Source: Basidiobolus meristosporus CBS 931.73
Lineage: Eukaryota > Basidiobolomycota > Basidiobolomycetes > Basidiobolales > Basidiobolaceae
DNA length: 48,350 bases
Direction of reading: 5' to 3'
NCBI GenBank assembly: GCA_002104905.1
Contig: MCFE01000667.1
Coordinates: forward strand, 1-48,350
The position numbers and the translations under genes were made by a program. Positions 45,057 to 48,350 of the stretch are shown piece after piece; position 1 is the first letter of the stretch, and each line of letters starts with the position of its first letter. The notes beneath the pieces are model-generated. The model was not told the origin of the DNA. It did not search any database and saw only the letters and a list, made by a program, of their open reading frames with translations.

Positions 45057-48000
45057 CTAAAGTTGAGAGGGTTCTCCTGAATCTCTTTTCTTGTGATACC
45101 AATATCTTGATGGTTCAGTATTATCAGCAAGTCTTGCAAGCTTGAGTCTGTCCCTATGCACTAAGTCTTCCCAGATATTACCTTGTTTGTCCACCAGTTG
45201 GTAAGTTGCAAATGGACATTCTCTGATGATCTTGAATGGTCCTGTCCATTGTGGCTCAAACTGCTTCCGAGTGTTGTTTCTTAGCAATACAAAGTTCCCA
45301 ACTGTCAATGCTTCTGGTGCTATAGTCTTATCAAATCTCTGCTTCATCTTTTCTGCGCTTTGAGATACTTTGGTCTGTGCCTCTTGACGTCTTTGTTCCA
45401 GTTGCTGGTGTCTACTTGGCTGACTGAGTTCATCTTCTAAGGTGTCTGTAAGTTTTGGTTGTGTGATATCTCCTGGAATCCTTGGTTCACATCCATAAAC
45501 TAAGTAAAATGGTGATTGCTGGGTGGTGTTGTGTACTCTGACTCTGCATGCAAAGAGTGCTTGGTCTATATACTCATCCCATCTACTGACAACTCCATTT
45601 GCATACTTGGTCAGCATTTTTCCAAATAATCCATTGAACCGCTCAGTGACTCCATTAGTTCTGGGGTGATATGCCGAGGTTTTCAAGTGTCTGATCTGCT
45701 GCATTTCCAGGTAAGCCTCTAATGTCTTTGCCATAAAGTTTGCACCTCTATCAGATAAGATCTCCACAGGGCATCCAAACTTCATCAGGATCTCATGGTA
45801 AATGAAACTTGCAACTTCTTGTTCACTGGCTATTGGTACAGCTTTAGCAACTGGCCATTTAGTGGCATGGTCAATTGCTACTAGGATCCAACGGTTGCAT
45901 TTCCTGGTAGTTGGCAGTCTTCCAATAAAGTCAGTTCCCCATCTCTCAAATGGTCTTACAGGCTCCAAAGGGAAGAGTTTGGCAATTCTTTGTGGCTGGC
46001 CTTGATTGATTTGGCAGTTTGGGCATGTTTTTACTAGCTTCTCAATGTCTTGTTTCATTCTGGGCCACCATGCTCTGGCTTTTACAAGGCTATAGGTTCC
46101 TTCAATCCCAAGATGTCCATATCCACTGTGTAGCTTATGTATTAAATCCAGGCAAGCAACATAAGGACAATAGGCAATAGGGCTTCCATCAACAATTTGG
46201 TAGAGTGTTTCATTCTGTACAACAAATTTGCTGGCTTCATCACGGATTATCTTCTTGATATCTTCATCCACCTCATTAGGAATGGCTTGGTCCTCCAAGT
46301 ACTTTGGTAATAGGCTAGGCCAATCTGATTCATGCACCAAGTTGAGTTGTGCAACTTGATCTAATCTTAATAAGGCATTAGCAACCGTGTTATTTTTTCC
46401 AGGACAATAGACAATCTCCAGGTCAAATTGCTGAATGTATTCACTCCATCTTGTCATTCTTCTAGAGAGTACCTTCTGAGTAAATATATACTTGAGGGAG
46501 GCATGATCAGTCTTCACAGTGCATTTGACTCCTTCAATATAGCATCTCCATGTCTTCAAACAGTGTATTATAGCAAGCATCTCCTTCTCATGGACTGGAT
46601 AGTTTTGTTCTGCTGAGTTCAGTTTCTTGGATTCAAAGGCAAGAGGGTAGTCCTTTCCCTTGTGTTCTTGGCTCAGCACTCCACCAATTGCATAATCTGA
46701 AGCATCTGTGCATAGAGTGAACTCTTTTCTGAAGTCTGGTATTCTTAAGCTTGGCAACTTAGCAAGTTCATTCTTTAGCGTCTGGAAGGCAGTCTCACAA
46801 GCTATGTCCCACTTGTAGGTATTGTCTTTCTTGAGGATATCAGTTAAAGGGGCTGCAATACTTGCAAATGACTTGACAAATCTCCGATAATAGGAAACCA
46901 TTCCAAGGAAGGATCTGAGTTCTGATATGGTATGGGGCTGCTTCAAATTCTTGATTACTTCCACCTTCTTGGGGTCTAAGGTTACTCCTGTGCTAGTAAC
47001 TATGTATCCCAGATATTCTACGTGTTCCTTGAAGAATTCACACTTGGCTAGCTTGCCATATAGCTTGTTCTCTCTTAGTTTCTTCAAGACCTTTTCAATG
47101 TGCACCATGTGATCCTTTTCTGTCTTGCTGTATATCAATATGTCATCCAGGTGGATTATCACAAACTTGTCTAAGTACTCCTGAAAAACAGTCTGCATCA
47201 GCATCATGAATGTTGCAGGGGCATTAGTGAGGCCAAAACTCACAACTAAGTACTTGTAATGTCCATATCTGGTCCTGAATGCTGTCTTAGGGATATCTTC
47301 TGGTTTCACCCTAATCTGGTTGTATCCTGACATGAGGTCAATCTTGCTGAAAATAGTGGCTCCATTAAGTTGGTCCAAAAGCTCATCAATCCAAGGTATG
47401 GAGTACTTATTCTTGACGGTAACTGAGTTCAGGGCTCTGTAGTCAATGCACATCCTAAGTGTTCCATCCTTCTTTTTCACAAAAAGCACTGGTGCTCCCC
47501 AAGGTGACTTGCTGGGCCTGATGTATCCTTGCTCCAATAGCTGATCAATTTGTCTCTTCATTTCCTCCAATTCCAATGGACTCATTCTGTAAGGTGTCTT
47601 GCTCACTGGAGGGCTATCTCCTGTGTCAATGGCATGATCCACGTCTCTGACTGGTGGTAGGCTTACAAGCTCATCTGGAAACACATCTGAATATTTCTTC
47701 AAGAGAGTCTGGACCTGCTGGGGTGCTGGGGTAGAGGAATCCTCCTGTAATACCACCATGAGGAACATCTTGGTACCTTTTCTAAGTGCTCTACAGAACT
47801 GGGTCTTGCTAAGTTCACTTGTCTCACACACACTGGAATTGACCAAGTTGAAATCCAGCATGGCAGGTAATAGCTCACAGGTCTTGTTGTCTTTTTGGAT
47901 CTGAGTAGCATGGGTTCTCCAGTTGATTGATGGATTACAACAAAATAGCCAGGTTTTTCCAAGTACAAGGTCAAACTTGCAGTTCCCAAATATATAAGCC

Positions 48001-48350
48001 TGTAGGTCTTCTTCATAGTCATTGATCTTCATTCTTACTGGCTGGGTAATACGGTTGATTATGTGGGAGTTCCCATCAGCTGTGGAAACTGAAGTTGATT
48101 TGGTAGGTTCCAAGTTGATTCCAGCTTTCAAAGCAAATTGCTCCAACATGTACTCATGCAATGCTCCTGAGTCAATCATGATCTTTGCAGGTACTCCATT
48201 GATTACTCCATTCAAGTACAATAACTTCCCTGAGTTTGAAGTCATTTGGGACAAGTACTCTTCTGTCATATGGAAGGTGAGTTCCAAGTCTTCTTCAAGT
48301 TTGTCATCCATATTACTGTGTTCATGGGACTCAATATGGTTGAAGGTTTT
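45057..48350 (-). CDS. Ty3/Gypsy retrotransposon polyprotein (protease-RT-RNase H-integrase), 5' end outside window
   Basis: An open frame from the right window edge to TAG at 45057-45059; 1084 aa are counted from the Met at 48311, but the frame stays open upstream, so gag-pol probably continues. Positions from that Met: protease DSGA 47-50; RT about 230-410 with [20 protein letters not shown] and HLDD 387-390; RNase H with Asp536, Glu577, Asp602 and Asn645; integrase zinc site His728, His733, Cys763, Cys766, then Asp794, Asp854, Glu890 (D35E spacing); and a GPY/F-type module QWTGPFKII (about 1021-1029). There is no chromodomain after it. The element would copy its RNA into DNA in a cytoplasmic particle and integrate it. 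No internal stop is present, but two catalytic-site changes (Tyr to His in YxDD, Asp to Asn in RNase H) suggest reduced or lost activity. Confidence 0.92.
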   Translation of the reverse strand, partial: KTFNHIESHEHSNMDDKLEEDLELTFHMTEEYLSQMTSNSGKLLYLNGVINGVPAKIMIDSGALHEYMLEQFALKAGINLEPTKSTSVSTADGNSHIINRITQPVRMKINDYEEDLQAYIFGNCKFDLVLGKTWLFCCNPSINWRTHATQIQKDNKTCELLPAMLDFNLVNSSVCETSELSKTQFCRALRKGTKMFLMVVLQEDSSTPAPQQVQTLLKKYSDVFPDELVSLPPVRDVDHAIDTGDSPPVSKTPYRMSPLELEEMKRQIDQLLEQGYIRPSKSPWGAPVLFVKKKDGTLRMCIDYRALNSVTVKNKYSIPWIDELLDQLNGATIFSKIDLMSGYNQIRVKPEDIPKTAFRTRYGHYKYLVVSFGLTNAPATFMMLMQTVFQEYLDKFVIIHLDDILIYSKTEKDHMVHIEKVLKKLRENKLYGKLAKCEFFKEHVEYLGYIVTSTGVTLDPKKVEVIKNLKQPHTISELRSFLGMVSYYRRFVKSFASIAAPLTDILKKDNTYKWDIACETAFQTLKNELAKLPSLRIPDFRKEFTLCTDASDYAIGGVLSQEHKGKDYPLAFESKKLNSAEQNYPVHEKEMLAIIHCLKTWRCYIEGVKCTVKTDHASLKYIFTQKVLSRRMTRWSEYIQQFDLEIVYCPGKNNTVANALLRLDQVAQLNLVHESDWPSLLPKYLEDQAIPNEVDEDIKKIIRDEASKFVVQNETLYQIVDGSPIAYCPYVACLDLIHKLHSGYGHLGIEGTYSLVKARAWWPRMKQDIEKLVKTCPNCQINQGQPQRIAKLFPLEPVRPFERWGTDFIGRLPTTRKCNRWILVAIDHATKWPVAKAVPIASEQEVASFIYHEILMKFGCPVEILSDRGANFMAKTLEAYLEMQQIRHLKTSAYHPRTNGVTERFNGLFGKMLTKYANGVVSRWDEYIDQALFACRVRVHNTTQQSPFYLVYGCEPRIPGDITQPKLTDTLEDELSQPSRHQQLEQRRQEAQTKVSQSAEKMKQRFDKTIAPEALTVGNFVLLRNNTRKQFEPQWTGPFKIIRECPFATYQLVDKQGNIWEDLVHRDRLKLARLADNTEPSRYWYHKKRDSGEPSQL

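Noticed and set aside
1-48350. CRISPR arrays, operons, Shine-Dalgarno sites, phage or plasmid genes
   Set aside because: There are no regularly spaced direct repeats and no bacterial gene architecture; the introns and families are eukaryotic.

Overview
This window looks like nuclear DNA of a fungus. The genes are broken by many short GT-AG introns (about 50-110 nt). The proteins are fungal types: a White collar-1-like LOV photoreceptor, a secreted and probably GPI-anchored chitin deacetylase, an alpha-arrestin, APC3/Cdc27 and GNA1. The deacetylase resembles forms I associate with early-diverging (zygomycete-grade) fungi, and an abundant retrotransposon fraction would fit that. The WC-1 homologue lacks a GATA finger, which I otherwise know from basidiomycetes. 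The phylum is therefore left open.

Layout. 1-463: 5' part of GNA1 (minus), cut by the window edge at an intron donor. 1756-2232: small serine-rich unknown gene (minus). 5083-6227: six-exon unknown gene with a small Cys/His motif and a C-terminal coiled coil (plus). 8869-11615: ten-exon WC-1-like photoreceptor (plus). 14513-15943: chitin deacetylase (minus). 19.98-21.84 kb: a first island of Copia LTR pieces. 23610-26584: eleven-exon CDC27/APC3 (minus). 28218-29256: two-exon alpha-arrestin with a PPxY motif (plus). The spaces between these genes are long, and I recognise no gene in them.

From about 29.7 kb to the right end the window is nearly all mobile DNA. It holds decayed Ty1/Copia copies in both orientations, about 350-bp LTRs in several states, three copies of a MITE-like element of about 300 bp with CCCTA termini, two copies of an unclassified TG...CA repeat (one inside Copia pol, one inside a Copia LTR), and two diverged copies of another unclassified repeat. 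At the far right is a Ty3/Gypsy element with an open pol frame and its 3' LTR; its 5' part lies outside the window.

The genes do not form one pathway, although GNA1 (UDP-GlcNAc synthesis) and the chitin deacetylase both bear on the chitin/chitosan wall. The most informative observations are: a photoreceptor without its DNA-binding finger, a 17-nt micro-exon, a Copia primer-binding site that matches the anticodon arm of initiator tRNA, a MITE with target duplications and an internal empty-site control, and a Gypsy pol that is open but altered at two catalytic motifs. I found no convincing tRNA, rRNA, CRISPR or prokaryotic feature. Intron boundaries were deduced by reading frame and splice consensus only.
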